From Desulforhopalus sp. IMCC35007 (GTDB lineage Bacteria > Desulfobacterota > Desulfobulbia > Desulfobulbales > Desulfocapsaceae), in assembly GCF_005116575.1 (NCBI RefSeq), contig NZ_SWCN01000014.1:62001-126000 (forward strand): 64,000 bases of DNA. The letters are read 5' to 3'. Below, in pieces: positions 1 through 8,509 of the stretch. Position numbers and translations under genes: made by a program. The notes below the pieces were generated by a model. That model ran no database searches, was not told the DNA's origin, and saw only the letters and a list, made by a program, of their open reading frames with translations. How positions within the stretch are numbered: position 1 is the first letter of the stretch; the number at the start of each line of letters is the position of its first letter.

Positions 1-161
1 TTGCAACATGCTGCCTGTTCACCTATTGGGCACGCCTTCATAGAGTTGGCACGATCAAAGAATAACTCCACGCCATCTTGTCTTGCCTTGGTAATCATCT
101 GAGCTGTGCTTTCACAGGTTGTGATATCCTCTACCTTAATGAGCTCGAGTGGTTTTGCCAT
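1..161 (-). CDS. cooS: Second CO dehydrogenase catalytic subunit, N-terminal fragment (cut by window edge)
   Basis: This is the first ~53 codons of a gene that runs off the left edge. Translation from the ATG at 159-161 gives an N-terminus ending in FFDRANSMKACPIGEQAACC. That matches the start of the complete CODH at 6415-8442 (FDRAVTMKPCAIGMQGICC), including the cysteines that bind the D and B clusters in Ni-CODHs. A GGAGG sits 4-5 bases upstream of the ATG. The gene lies downstream of cooC but is separated from it by an intrinsic terminator, so it is probably its own transcription unit. By family it would interconvert CO and CO2 with ferredoxin as electron partner. Whether it is monofunctional (CooS type) or belongs to another complex cannot be told from this fragment. 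Confidence 0.88.
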   Translation of the reverse strand, partial: MAKPLELIKVEDITTCESTAQMITKARQDGVELFFDRANSMKACPIGEQAACC

Positions 162-333
162 GGTTCCTCCAAAGAGAGCAATTATTTGAATTGAAAAGAA
201 GAGGTGTATGTCTTTTTGTGAATCAAAAGATGAACCACCACAAAATGACAAGCCCTCACACGATAAAAGAATAATAAACAACCTCAACAGGGAAAGAGAA
301 ACATTCTCTTTTGAGATTAATTCCTATTTATTC

Positions 334-362
334 ACAATGCCACTACAATGTGTCATTGTCAA
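334..362 (-). promoter_or_regulatory. Possible promoter and dyad for the second cooS
   Basis: On the minus strand a perfect TTGACA lies at 357-362, with a weak -10 (CATTGT) 17 bases further on. The -35 overlaps an imperfect dyad: CACTACAATG (341-350) and CATTGTCAAGTG (354-365). The dyad could be an operator for a CRP/FNR-family regulator such as a CO sensor, but the half-sites are not a clear match to any consensus I know. The position between the cooC terminator and the cooS start supports a promoter here. Confidence 0.35.
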
Positions 363-410
363 GTGGTTATTGTCTGAAAATTACACTAACTTAAGAGGAT
401 AGAAGTTGAA

Positions 411-462
411 GAAAAAAAGCTAAAAAGAAGCAGCCCGCACAGATTTCATGATCTATGCGAGC
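411..462 (-). terminator. Intrinsic terminator after cooC
   Basis: On the minus strand a 12-bp stem (arms 451-462 and 433-444, two G-U pairs, 6-nt loop) is followed by T-rich sequence (TTCTTTTT, then TTTTTTT). It starts 12 bases after the cooC stop and separates cooC from the downstream cooS fragment. Confidence 0.8.
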
Positions 463-473
463 AGGTTATGGAA

Positions 474-1253
474 TTACTTATTGAGGTTTTCCAACTGTTT
501 GACAATTGCAAAGAGTTCTTTGGGAGCGTCGTTTATATCTTCAAAAGGACGTCGTCCTTCGCGATCCGAGGCAACAACCTCAGGATGCTCTGGCAGAAAA
601 CCTAATATTTCAAAGTCTGGAAGTGTCTTTCTGATAAGCTCTTCATCTTCCGGGCCTTTCACCCTGTTACCAAGGACGAGAACTTTCTGGATACCGATAT
701 CTTTCCCAAGCTTTCTGATTTTTTCTGCGGCAACTCTACTGCGAGCCCCGGGATTTACCACAATGATCAGTGCATCAACGGACCCGGAAGTTGCCCGGCC
801 GAGATGCTCCACCCCTGCCTCCATATCCATGACCACAATGTCATCACGAAAAAGAACAAGATGGTTCATCAGTGCTTTAAGAATGGTGCTCTCCGGACAG
901 ATACAGCCAGAACCACCACTTTGCACTGTTCCCATGACAAGGAGTCGAACATTGTCTCTTGTGAGAGAAAAACGATCTGGAATATCATCGACTTTTGGAT
1001 TAAGGCTAAAAAAACCACCCATTGTCCCAGCCTTGGCCCCGGTTCTCTCTTCAATCAGTTCGGTGAGCCCAGAAATCGGAACAATGGGCTCTTCTTCTGA
1101 AATACCAAGTCCTGCGGCGAGGTTGGCAACAGGATCTGCATCAATTGCAATAACCTTATTCTTTTCATTTGCAGCTAAACAACGAGCAATTAATGAGGTG
1201 ACCGTCGTCTTCCCAACACCTCCTTTACCGCCAATAGCAATTTTCAGACTCAC
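474..1253 (-). CDS. cooC: CooC-type nickel-insertion ATPase for CO dehydrogenase
   Basis: This 259-residue cytoplasmic P-loop ATPase of the MinD/ParA class is predicted to load Ni into the C-cluster of CODH. The deviant Walker A motif GGKGGVGKTT is at residues 8-17. The DADPVANLAAGLG segment follows, and a Cys-x-Cys (CIC, residues 117-119) matches the nickel-binding pair of characterised CooC dimers. VVMDMEAGVEHLGR (about 140-153) is the Walker B/switch region. The start codon is GTG (1251-1253), with AGGAG about 9 bases upstream. The gene sits between the acs genes and a second cooS, so it may serve both CODHs. An intrinsic terminator follows directly. Confidence 0.93.
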   Translation of the reverse strand: MSLKIAIGGKGGVGKTTVTSLIARCLAANEKNKVIAIDADPVANLAAGLGISEEEPIVPISGLTELIEERTGAKAGTMGGFFSLNPKVDDIPDRFSLTRDNVRLLVMGTVQSGGSGCICPESTILKALMNHLVLFRDDIVVMDMEAGVEHLGRATSGSVDALIIVVNPGARSRVAAEKIRKLGKDIGIQKVLVLGNRVKGPEDEELIRKTLPDFEILGFLPEHPEVVASDREGRRPFEDINDAPKELFAIVKQLENLNK

Positions 1254-1328
1254 GTTATTCAGTCTCCTTTAACTGGAACATCTTTATCATCAACAAAAGC
1301 ATCTTTTTCAAGGGTATCACAGCATGTA

Positions 1329-1613
1329 CTACTCGGTGATAATTTTGCCGTCACTGTCTACAAGAGTAACCACAAATCCATGTTTTGCAGCGGCTTCATT
1401 AATTTCTTCGATATGAACCGCCTGACATTCGTGTTTTACACCTTTTTTTCTTGGAAGCTCAAGAAAGCAGTCATTCGCCACATCTCTTGACCTGAATACA
1501 GGAATAAAATTAATATCCTTTTCTTCGTTATACAATCCAAAATATGTCTCGCCCGGACCCGGATCGCAGACAAAAACATAGACCCACTCATCTGAGTTTT
1601 TAATATCTTCCAT
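1329..1613 (-). CDS. Unknown 94-residue protein in the CODH/ACS cluster
   Basis: I do not recognise this small soluble protein. It starts MEDIKNSDEWVYVFVCDPGP, has no transmembrane segment or signal peptide, and contains one CDPG and two other scattered acidic/Cys segments (cysteines at about residues 16, 49 and 63). AGGG lies 7 bases before the ATG. It follows the terminator behind acsE and precedes cooC by 75 bases, so it is probably co-transcribed with cooC. Position suggests a role in CODH/ACS maturation or control, but that is inference only. The composition reads as a normal coding gene in the same strand and style as its neighbours. Confidence 0.7.
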   Translation of the reverse strand: MEDIKNSDEWVYVFVCDPGPGETYFGLYNEEKDINFIPVFRSRDVANDCFLELPRKKGVKHECQAVHIEEINEAAAKHGFVVTLVDSDGKIITE

Positions 1614-1670
1614 GGTTTAACCCTGTTGTTGTAAACTACTATTTGCAAAAGTGTCTGGCAGAAAATACGA

Positions 1671-1710
1671 CAAAAAAAGCCTCACCCTGATTCAGGATGA
1701 GGCTTTTTTT
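1671..1710 (-). terminator. Intrinsic terminator after acsE (probably bidirectional)
   Basis: A 12-bp stem with one mismatch (arms 1679-1690 and 1693-1703, near GCCTCACCCTGA / CAGGATGAGGC) is flanked by A7 on one side and T7 on the other, so it can work on both strands. It lies 17 bases after the acsE stop and splits the CODH/ACS operon from the orf94-cooC pair. Confidence 0.85.
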
Positions 1711-1726
1711 AAAAACCATCAAAAAA

Positions 1727-2617
1727 TTAAATTTCCAGATAGGAATCAGAAAAAAGATTCTCGCCGGTAATAACCTTAACGGTCTTGACGTAATCACCTA
1801 GCTCCTTGGAAAGAGTAGAAATATCAGGTGCATTGCCGTCCATGGTCTGATGAACAACCTCAACGATGTCTGGTCTTTTTCCTTTTGCAACAGCCGTGAG
1901 GTTGGTGTCAAGAGGATCAGAGATAACTGACTTCATTCCATGTCTCTCAAGCATGATCATGTAGGTCGTGTTGAGGATGGGACGAAGATGAACAGGAGGA
2001 CCATTGGAAATATTGGAAAGTCCACAGGTAGACATTACCCCGGGCGCGATATCTTCTACCATTGCCTGAAAATCCATAAGGGCGACACATTGCGCCTGTT
2101 GAATATTTACAGGAGTTACAATGCCGTCTACCCAGATTTTTTCATTTGGGATCCCTGCTTCGTTCGCTGCATAGAGTAACTCAACAGCCAGAGCTGCCCT
2201 CTCATTTTCATCACGTGGTAAACCATCTGGTCCCCACATAAGGGCTACAATATCAGCCTCATACTTTGCAGCTATCGGGAGCATCACGGTATATCGCTCT
2301 GGGCGAGCCATAATCGAGTTGACAATGTGCGGCTTTGAAGCAGGCTTAATGACTTTCAACCCTTCTTCGATGGCGGCAATATTGGAAGTATCTAAAAGAA
2401 GCGGCATATCAGGCACAACTTCCTGAACAACCTGAACGACCCATGGCATCAGTTCGTGACCATCTTTTTTGGCAGGACCAAGATTAATATCTATGTAGTC
2501 CATTCCTAGCTTCTGCTGCTCCAGACATTCTTCCTGAATCGGTTTTGGGTCGCGTTCTCTATATGCCTTTCCAATTACATTGGAAATAACATTGAGGCTT
2601 TCACCAAAAAGAATCAT
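1727..2617 (-). CDS. acsE: Methyltetrahydrofolate:corrinoid/iron-sulfur protein methyltransferase
   Basis: AcsE moves the methyl group of CH3-tetrahydrofolate onto the Co(I) corrinoid of the iron-sulfur protein AcsCD in the Wood-Ljungdahl pathway. The protein (about 296 residues) is a pterin-binding TIM barrel. It opens MILFGESLNVISNVIGKAY and carries the pterin-site pattern YIDINLGPAKKDG, then LLLDTSN, and STCGLSNISNG near residue 200, all typical of the AcsE/MetH pterin-binding family. An upstream TTG at 2635 is in frame, but AGGAG lies just before the ATG at 2615-2617, so I place the start there. It is the last gene before the terminator at 1671-1710. Confidence 0.95.
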   Translation of the reverse strand: MILFGESLNVISNVIGKAYRERDPKPIQEECLEQQKLGMDYIDINLGPAKKDGHELMPWVVQVVQEVVPDMPLLLDTSNIAAIEEGLKVIKPASKPHIVNSIMARPERYTVMLPIAAKYEADIVALMWGPDGLPRDENERAALAVELLYAANEAGIPNEKIWVDGIVTPVNIQQAQCVALMDFQAMVEDIAPGVMSTCGLSNISNGPPVHLRPILNTTYMIMLERHGMKSVISDPLDTNLTAVAKGKRPDIVEVVHQTMDGNAPDISTLSKELGDYVKTVKVITGENLFSDSYLEI

Positions 2618-2694
2618 ATTTTTCTCCTTTGTCAAAAAAATAGTAGTAACGAACGCTTCGATAGAACTATGAAATTATGTGATGTCAGAGCAGT

Positions 2695-2718
2695 AGAGGT
2701 GCCGGCACCGGCACCTCT
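2695..2718 (-). repeat. Intercistronic hairpin between acsC and acsE
   Basis: Perfect inverted repeat: AGAGGTGCCG (2695-2704), loop GCAC, CGGCACCTCT (2709-2718), GC-rich. On the transcribed strand no T-run follows, so it is more likely an mRNA-stability or processing element than a terminator. It lies 11 bases after the acsC stop. Confidence 0.6.
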
Positions 2719-2728
2719 TTCTACACTC

Positions 2729-4069
2729 TTATCTGTTTTTCAGAAAACCTGCGATATGTGCAGCTTCACGTGGCCCAACGGTAACGGTCCAACCCGGAAG
2801 CTCTTCTTCCACATCACCTGCAATTGCTGCTGCATAACCCGGAATAATAACTTCAGTGTGCTTGACCTTATCCATGATACCGGATTTTTTAACAAACATA
2901 CCGACATCATCCCCACCAAATTTTCCAGCAGCCCATGCAGTCAGAACGGACAGTCCTTCTGCATCTTTAATGAGCAGCCATGAAGACACTTTACTTGCCT
3001 CGATCTCACCTGAAACAATAAAATAGGTAAGAGCAAAGTTAGTGGTCACAAGTACTGGAGAGTTCTCATCTGGAGTACCAATCTCAAAAATACCTTCCTC
3101 AACGGTCATTGGCCGTTGTGGATCAGTAAAGATATTGAGGCGCTCAAGTAGCAGCGGGAAGATGACTTCAGTGGTCAGATCAGACATAACCACAATCCCA
3201 CCATATTTTGCAACAAACATACTGGCGATAAGACCCTCTGTCGCAATATTTGATGCCATTTCACATGGAAAAGTGATCGTTGGAAAACCAAGGGACCTGT
3301 TACCTTCTTTCAGTGCCGCACGACGAATCGCAACCTGGTCTTGAAGCGCCTGCTTGACTTCTCTTGCGCCGGAATCAATGACGAGATCCTTCAAACCCAT
3401 TCCCGTCAACTTGTCTGAAAGTGCGATAAGGCCGTCAATACTGTCGGCTTTCATTGCAAGAGGCAGATTGTTGTCAAGAGCCAGCTTACCATAAGTATCG
3501 GCATTTTCAGCAGTGGCAGCATAGAGTAGAGGACGCTTAAAACCCGCCGTTTTAATTGCGCCTTCCATTACCTCTGCTTTATCACTCATCAAGATGAGAT
3601 TAAATTCAGATGTTTCCGCGATAATTTTTGCAAGAGAAGCAAAGGCGACCCCGTCACCATTAACATCTTTTAAGGCAACAAGTTCAGGCCTGAGATTTAA
3701 ACCTACGCGCTCGTACTGCAGTGCGTTCCAGACCTTTAATTTTGCAGTAACATCAGCTTCCGCCGTGTCAGAGGTTATAATCCCTGCAAACATTGACGGG
3801 TTGAAAAATGTTTTTTCATGTCTGTGCAAAACCGTTTCACCACCAGTCTTCGCCGCACGGACACCTTTCCCCAGTAATACAGGTCGAATCGGAGGTGCAG
3901 ATGCTTCGGCCAACTGGGCTCTTGCGTCATCGGATACGTAAGGACAGGCATCTAATTCAGCTTTACCAGATGCTAAATTCATAGCAAACGCAAGACATGT
4001 TGGCACCCCACACTCCTTGCAGTTTGTTTTTGGCAGGAGTTTGAAGATTTGTATTCCTGTTAACGCCAT
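2729..4069 (-). CDS. acsC: Corrinoid/iron-sulfur protein large (gamma) subunit
   Basis: AcsC (446 residues) is the large half of the cobamide-carrying methyl shuttle between AcsE and acetyl-CoA synthase. The N-terminal domain has the four cysteines of the low-potential [4Fe-4S] cluster at residues 17, 20, 25 and 42 (NCKECGVPTC then DACP). The middle is a TIM barrel, and the C-terminal part should bind the corrinoid together with AcsD. The length matches the family. The ATG at 4069 is preceded by GGAG at a normal distance. It follows acsB by about 80 bases with a hairpin in the gap, and precedes acsE. Note that acsD is not adjacent here: it is four genes upstream in transcription order. Confidence 0.95.
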   Translation of the reverse strand: MALTGIQIFKLLPKTNCKECGVPTCLAFAMNLASGKAELDACPYVSDDARAQLAEASAPPIRPVLLGKGVRAAKTGGETVLHRHEKTFFNPSMFAGIITSDTAEADVTAKLKVWNALQYERVGLNLRPELVALKDVNGDGVAFASLAKIIAETSEFNLILMSDKAEVMEGAIKTAGFKRPLLYAATAENADTYGKLALDNNLPLAMKADSIDGLIALSDKLTGMGLKDLVIDSGAREVKQALQDQVAIRRAALKEGNRSLGFPTITFPCEMASNIATEGLIASMFVAKYGGIVVMSDLTTEVIFPLLLERLNIFTDPQRPMTVEEGIFEIGTPDENSPVLVTTNFALTYFIVSGEIEASKVSSWLLIKDAEGLSVLTAWAAGKFGGDDVGMFVKKSGIMDKVKHTEVIIPGYAAAIAGDVEEELPGWTVTVGPREAAHIAGFLKNR

Positions 4070-4106
4070 TTTTGTTGTCTCCTTAATAATATTTCACAGC
4101 AAGAAC

Positions 4107-4136
4107 TGCGTGGTCGAACCGAGGCAAGACCACGCA
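4107..4136 (-). repeat. Intercistronic hairpin between acsB and acsC
   Basis: Perfect 9-bp stem TGCGTGGTC (4107-4115) / GACCACGCA (4128-4136) with a 12-nt loop, 14 bases before the acsB stop side of the gap. There is no T-run on the transcribed strand, so I read it as a processing or stability hairpin. Confidence 0.55.
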
Positions 4137-4150
4137 ACCTGCTTCAACAA

Positions 4151-6364
4151 TCAGCCAATAAGAGGATCCATCTTAAGTGCAGGATGTCCTTTTTCCTCGA
4201 GCCATGGCAAGATCTCCTCTTCAGTGACACCAACAGTTTCATCGGCGATCATATCAGCGAAGTTTTCTACACCCATTTCAGCACCACGGATATTGAGTTT
4301 ATCACGGATTTCATCTTTGACGATCTTCGGCATCCATACCATCCTGAGGAGGCCACCATCACCGAGAATAAACTTCTTCTGGGTGATATTGAACTTGGAG
4401 TGACCAACAAATCCAGGTGAAGAAGCACCGCCACCCATGACACCTGCCAGGGTGGTAAACTTCATACCAGAAGGAGTTTCACCGGTATAGTCACGACCAA
4501 CAGTCATGACTCCATTACAACTTGGAAGCATGGCAGCAATACATTCGCAACAACCACAGGTGGTCATTGGAGCGTTAACCATTGAATAGAAATTATAGGT
4601 TTCAATAGCACCTTTTGAGGCGACCTTAATAAACTCATCAACGCCTTCAAAGCGGCCAAGTACCGGATCAAGAACCTTACCTTTCTGGATTGGTTGATTT
4701 GGTCCTGTAGGATTGATTTCATAAGCAGCCTTACAATCCATCCAGTTATAGGCACCACAAAGACCGGTTCTCTCTGGGCTTACGGAACAAACATGGCTTG
4801 GTGCAAACGATTGACAGAGACTACAGGAGTAAAATACTTCCACATCTTCATCTGTCATATTATCAACACGGGAATCACGAGTCTTGTACTCCTCTCTTGC
4901 CTGTGCTGTGATTTTGTCCACATCTTCTTTTTTGGTATACAGTGTGACCTGAACCTTATCCACAATTTTCTGGAAATCCTGATGGAACTTCGCGTGGAGC
5001 GCAACACCAATATCCTTCAGAGTGAAACCTTTTTCTACAGCGGCCTTGCTCACACGGACCCAGGAAATATCCCGCTGACCAATATGCATAATACCCTGGA
5101 TATAGTTGACCAGATGGTGGATCTGGCGCTCCATGATGGGTTCGAAGTCTGTCTGGAACTCTCGGCCGGCTATCTGGACGAAAATGCCTAATGGAAGGAC
5201 ATCACCTTCTTTCATATCAGGAATGTCTGGTCCAACGACGGTAACTTTACCATCTTCAATTTCACTCATCTCTGCCATCTTGACAAGCTCGGTACATTGG
5301 GTCTTACCACCACCCATCTGACCGAAAAGATCTCCACCACGTACACGCTCGCCCTCAAACGCAGGACCAAAAGCAAGTGGAATGTCAATTTCAGTAACGT
5401 TGATCTTCAGACCGCGAACCTCAACGGACTTCTGACAGATTTCTTTGTGGGGAACATTTGCAACAACATGCTCATAGGTACAGATACCCGTTGGAAGAAT
5501 CTCAGGAATATCAGTATCAGCAAGTGTTGGAAAGCCCCAGTTAACACAACCGGCCGCTGCAACAGCCCACTCGGTTCCGACATCACCAAGTGCGTTAACA
5601 AAGGCAAAGATACGGTTTTTGTTGTACATGAGCATCTTGCGATAATCACCTGGCTGCACACCACCAAAGGCCATGGCAGCACGGTTTGCAAAACCGAGCG
5701 CAAATACAGCAGAAGAGATATCTGGACCAAAAGGTACGATACGGGTATTCCAACCGATCTGCATACCGGCCTCAAGACATTGCTCGATAACAGTCTTGCC
5801 ATAGTGATTCGCTGCACAGAAGATATAGAGATTTTTCTTCTGATAATCTTCGACGATCATTTTGGCAATCTCAGCATTTGGTGCGGCACCAACGATTGCC
5901 GCAAAGCCTGGAGCGGACCCATCGACGAATTCGACACCACGCTTTCGAAGAATAATGTCACTGGCGGGACCAACCCAGAGTTTTCCTGCATCGATATCAG
6001 GATCTTCTGCATCTATGTAAAAATCTGGCTCTCTGAGGATGCGAAGAGCTTCTTTTACTTCATAGGCAAAGATACCAGCCATACCAGCATCAAGGAGTGG
6101 TCCAAGATACGGTAAATGGTTAGCACCTTTTAAGTGAGGTGGTAAAAGACCACGGGCAAATTCCATGGGCTTTTTCAAGTCCTCAAGAGTCTCACATTTC
6201 ATACCTGTGAGAGAATAAATAACGGGAAGATAATATGCGGTATTAGGAAATCCGATTGGTGTGCTGGCGTCATAGCTTCGAAGAGCTTTTTCCAGTTCAC
6301 CCTCCACCTGGGACACAACCTTATAACCGCCCTGTATGGCTGCAAATGCTACTAATCGTGACAT
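4151..6364 (-). CDS. acsB: Acetyl-CoA synthase, CODH/ACS complex alpha subunit
   Basis: AcsB joins the methyl group from the corrinoid protein, CO from CODH and CoA at the Ni-Ni-[4Fe-4S] A-cluster. The protein is 737 residues, close to the bacterial (Moorella) form of 729. The A-cluster ligands are visible: Cys514, 517, 526 and 536 for the [4Fe-4S], and the Cys603-Gly604-Cys605 motif for the distal Ni. Each is offset by 8 from the Moorella numbering as I remember it (506/509/518/528 and 595-597). The full N-terminal CODH-contacting domain is present, so this is the bacterial rather than the short archaeal type. AGGAG precedes the ATG at 6364. It follows acsA by about 50 bases. Confidence 0.97.
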   Translation of the reverse strand: MSRLVAFAAIQGGYKVVSQVEGELEKALRSYDASTPIGFPNTAYYLPVIYSLTGMKCETLEDLKKPMEFARGLLPPHLKGANHLPYLGPLLDAGMAGIFAYEVKEALRILREPDFYIDAEDPDIDAGKLWVGPASDIILRKRGVEFVDGSAPGFAAIVGAAPNAEIAKMIVEDYQKKNLYIFCAANHYGKTVIEQCLEAGMQIGWNTRIVPFGPDISSAVFALGFANRAAMAFGGVQPGDYRKMLMYNKNRIFAFVNALGDVGTEWAVAAAGCVNWGFPTLADTDIPEILPTGICTYEHVVANVPHKEICQKSVEVRGLKINVTEIDIPLAFGPAFEGERVRGGDLFGQMGGGKTQCTELVKMAEMSEIEDGKVTVVGPDIPDMKEGDVLPLGIFVQIAGREFQTDFEPIMERQIHHLVNYIQGIMHIGQRDISWVRVSKAAVEKGFTLKDIGVALHAKFHQDFQKIVDKVQVTLYTKKEDVDKITAQAREEYKTRDSRVDNMTDEDVEVFYSCSLCQSFAPSHVCSVSPERTGLCGAYNWMDCKAAYEINPTGPNQPIQKGKVLDPVLGRFEGVDEFIKVASKGAIETYNFYSMVNAPMTTCGCCECIAAMLPSCNGVMTVGRDYTGETPSGMKFTTLAGVMGGGASSPGFVGHSKFNITQKKFILGDGGLLRMVWMPKIVKDEIRDKLNIRGAEMGVENFADMIADETVGVTEEEILPWLEEKGHPALKMDPLIG

Positions 6365-6384
6365 GCTTAACTCCTTTCTAGAGA

Positions 6385-6398
6385 TTCGTAGTTACGAA
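6385..6398 (-). repeat. Short palindrome between acsA and acsB
   Basis: TTCGTAGTTACGAA: 6-bp arms with a 2-base centre, in the 50-bp gap between the acsA stop and the acsB Shine-Dalgarno. It is too small to call a terminator. I list it because similar dyads occur in the neighbouring gaps of this operon. Confidence 0.3.
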
Positions 6399-6414
6399 GA
6401 TAGTTTCAGATATA

Positions 6415-8442
6415 TTATTCTATTCCGAGGGCCTGTCTATCAGCCATATCCATAAGAACCCTGTCACGGGCCTTATCAATCCCTAATTCTTTACGCTTCT
6501 TATCAATGTGGGCGATCATCTTACGAGCATGCTTTATCGGATCTGGTTCACAATCCCACATACCCCCGTACATCTTCTCCATATCTTTATAGAGATAATC
6601 TTTAAAGACAGGAGCACCTTCCAGTGGCAGACTATAACCAAAAACCGTATAGACACCTGAGGCAACAAAGTAATGACCAATAGAAATCGCCTTCTCACTC
6701 ATCCACTCAGGGGCACTACCGGCAGCAGGTAAATCACAAATATCCTTACCGAGACCACCTGCCTTCACGACTTCAGTTGCAGCGAGAAGGATACGACTGT
6801 TGTCAACGCATGAGCCTAGGTGTAATACAGGTGGGATACCTACGGTTTCACAAACTTCGGCAAGGCCTGGTCCACAATGAACAGCAGCTGATTCTGGAGT
6901 ACAGAGACCATGAATACCTGCAGCTATTGCACTACAACCGGTGGTGAGAACAATTACGTCATTTTTGATCAGTTCCTTCATGATAACGATGTGTTCCTCG
7001 TTATGCTTGGTACGGGCGTTGTTACAACCAACAACACCAGCAATACCACGGATACGACCATTGATGATATTGTCATTCAAAGTGAAATAATCGCCACGGA
7101 AGCTACCGCCAAGGTGATACTTAATAGACTCAACACCAAAGCCTGCGATCTGCGATGACTTATGGCGTGGGATCATGACTTCAGCTCCACGCTTTTCATA
7201 GTTATCAATGGCAATTTTAACGATGCGGATTGCATCTTCCATCGCATGATGTTCATCAAATTCTATATGAAGCACATTGTCCTGCTCCATCTTGGCGATG
7301 GGATGAGTGGTGATCAGCTTGGTGTGGAAGCACTTGGCAACGTTGGCAAGGTTCTGGAAAATACATTGAACATCGACAACCATTGCATCACAGGCGCCGG
7401 TAATTATAGCAAGCTCCTGCTGCAGGAAGGTTCCTGCTGGTGGAATGCCGTGGCGTTGCAGAACCTCATTGGCGGTACAGCAGATACCGCTGAGCATAAT
7501 CCCCTTAGCGCCTTTTCCCTTAGCATAATCGACAAGTTCCTGCGACTGGCAGGCTGCAACGATCATCTCGGAAAGCAGGGGCTCATGGCCGTGAACGATG
7601 ATATTTACATGGTCTTCTTTCATGACACCAAGATTTGCTTCTGCCTGGAGAGGACTCGGAGCCCCAAACAGTACATCCTGAAGATCTGTACCGATCATGG
7701 AACCACCCCAGCCATCGGCCAGAGCTGCACGGGTTCCCTGTTTCATCAGATTTTTATAATCCTGATCAACCCCCATGTGGGTGCGGTGCATGATTTCAAC
7801 AATTTCCCTGTCTACGTTGCGTGGGATAACACCCTGCTCTTCCCATTTATCCTGAAGAGCCTGCGGTGCCCTTTTGATCATGGCCAGGCTGCCCGTTGGC
7901 TTACCCCATTCCCGTACGGCAACTTCACCCACAGCAATGGCTATTTCCTGGATATCACGATCTTTGACAACCCCATTTTCTTCGACAGTTGTCGCCACAC
8001 CGTAATATGGCGCGATCAGGAGAAGTTTCTGCGGATCTTTAATTTTGTAATCATCAACTTCGCCTTTAGCGGCTGCGAGAAAGGTAATGGCAACGTTACG
8101 ACCATGGTCGGAATGAGCAGCGGCACCACCGGCGATCATACGGATGAAGTTTCTGGCACAGATAGTGTTTGCTGTCGCACCACACAGCCCTTTCCGGGTA
8201 TCTTCGCCCTGAATGCCATCTTTTGGCAGTGGCAGACGACATGGCCCCATGGCACAGTTTTTACAGCAGATTCCCTGCATACCAATGGCACAGGGTTTCA
8301 TGGTTACAGCACGGTCGAATACAGTCTCAACACCCAACTGTTGCGCCCGAGCTATCATTTCCTGGGTTGACGGTTCGATAGATGATTCCATCGCATCTGC
8401 GAGCTTCACAGTCTTTTGCACTTGTCCTTTTACTTCTGTCAT
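6415..8442 (-). CDS. acsA: CO dehydrogenase, CODH/ACS complex beta subunit
   Basis: This 675-residue Ni-CODH of the bifunctional complex reduces CO2 to CO (or the reverse) and passes CO through a tunnel to AcsB. The cluster-D/B cysteines are at residues 51, 59, 60, 63, 68 and 87 (CAIGMQGICCKNCAMGPC). The C-cluster region shows an HGHEPLLSEM histidine, GICCTANE, DVQCIFQNL, GCNNARTKHNE, TTGCSAIAAG and LHLGSCVDNSR, the usual ligand-bearing motifs. The ATG at 8442 has GGAGG upstream. It is directly followed by acsB, which argues for the ACS-bound form (also called cooS). The fragment at 1-161 is a distinct paralogue. Confidence 0.96.
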   Translation of the reverse strand: MTEVKGQVQKTVKLADAMESSIEPSTQEMIARAQQLGVETVFDRAVTMKPCAIGMQGICCKNCAMGPCRLPLPKDGIQGEDTRKGLCGATANTICARNFIRMIAGGAAAHSDHGRNVAITFLAAAKGEVDDYKIKDPQKLLLIAPYYGVATTVEENGVVKDRDIQEIAIAVGEVAVREWGKPTGSLAMIKRAPQALQDKWEEQGVIPRNVDREIVEIMHRTHMGVDQDYKNLMKQGTRAALADGWGGSMIGTDLQDVLFGAPSPLQAEANLGVMKEDHVNIIVHGHEPLLSEMIVAACQSQELVDYAKGKGAKGIMLSGICCTANEVLQRHGIPPAGTFLQQELAIITGACDAMVVDVQCIFQNLANVAKCFHTKLITTHPIAKMEQDNVLHIEFDEHHAMEDAIRIVKIAIDNYEKRGAEVMIPRHKSSQIAGFGVESIKYHLGGSFRGDYFTLNDNIINGRIRGIAGVVGCNNARTKHNEEHIVIMKELIKNDVIVLTTGCSAIAAGIHGLCTPESAAVHCGPGLAEVCETVGIPPVLHLGSCVDNSRILLAATEVVKAGGLGKDICDLPAAGSAPEWMSEKAISIGHYFVASGVYTVFGYSLPLEGAPVFKDYLYKDMEKMYGGMWDCEPDPIKHARKMIAHIDKKRKELGIDKARDRVLMDMADRQALGIE

Positions 8443-8509
8443 ATCAAGGTTCCTCCACCTAGAGTTTATGAGATTATAAAGTATCCCATGAGCCTTACAT
8501 TACATAGTA

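Noticed and set aside
330-362. Sigma-54 promoter upstream of the second cooS
   Set aside because: TGGCATTGTGAA resembles the -24 element, but the -12 GC is missing at the right spacing.
208-402. Small plus-strand reading frame of 64 codons in the cooS-cooC gap
   Set aside because: It overlaps the candidate promoter and dyad on the other strand, has no clear Shine-Dalgarno, and its composition does not look coding.
448-1272. Long plus-strand frame over cooC
   Set aside because: It is the antisense shadow of cooC, whose CooC motifs on the minus strand are unambiguous.
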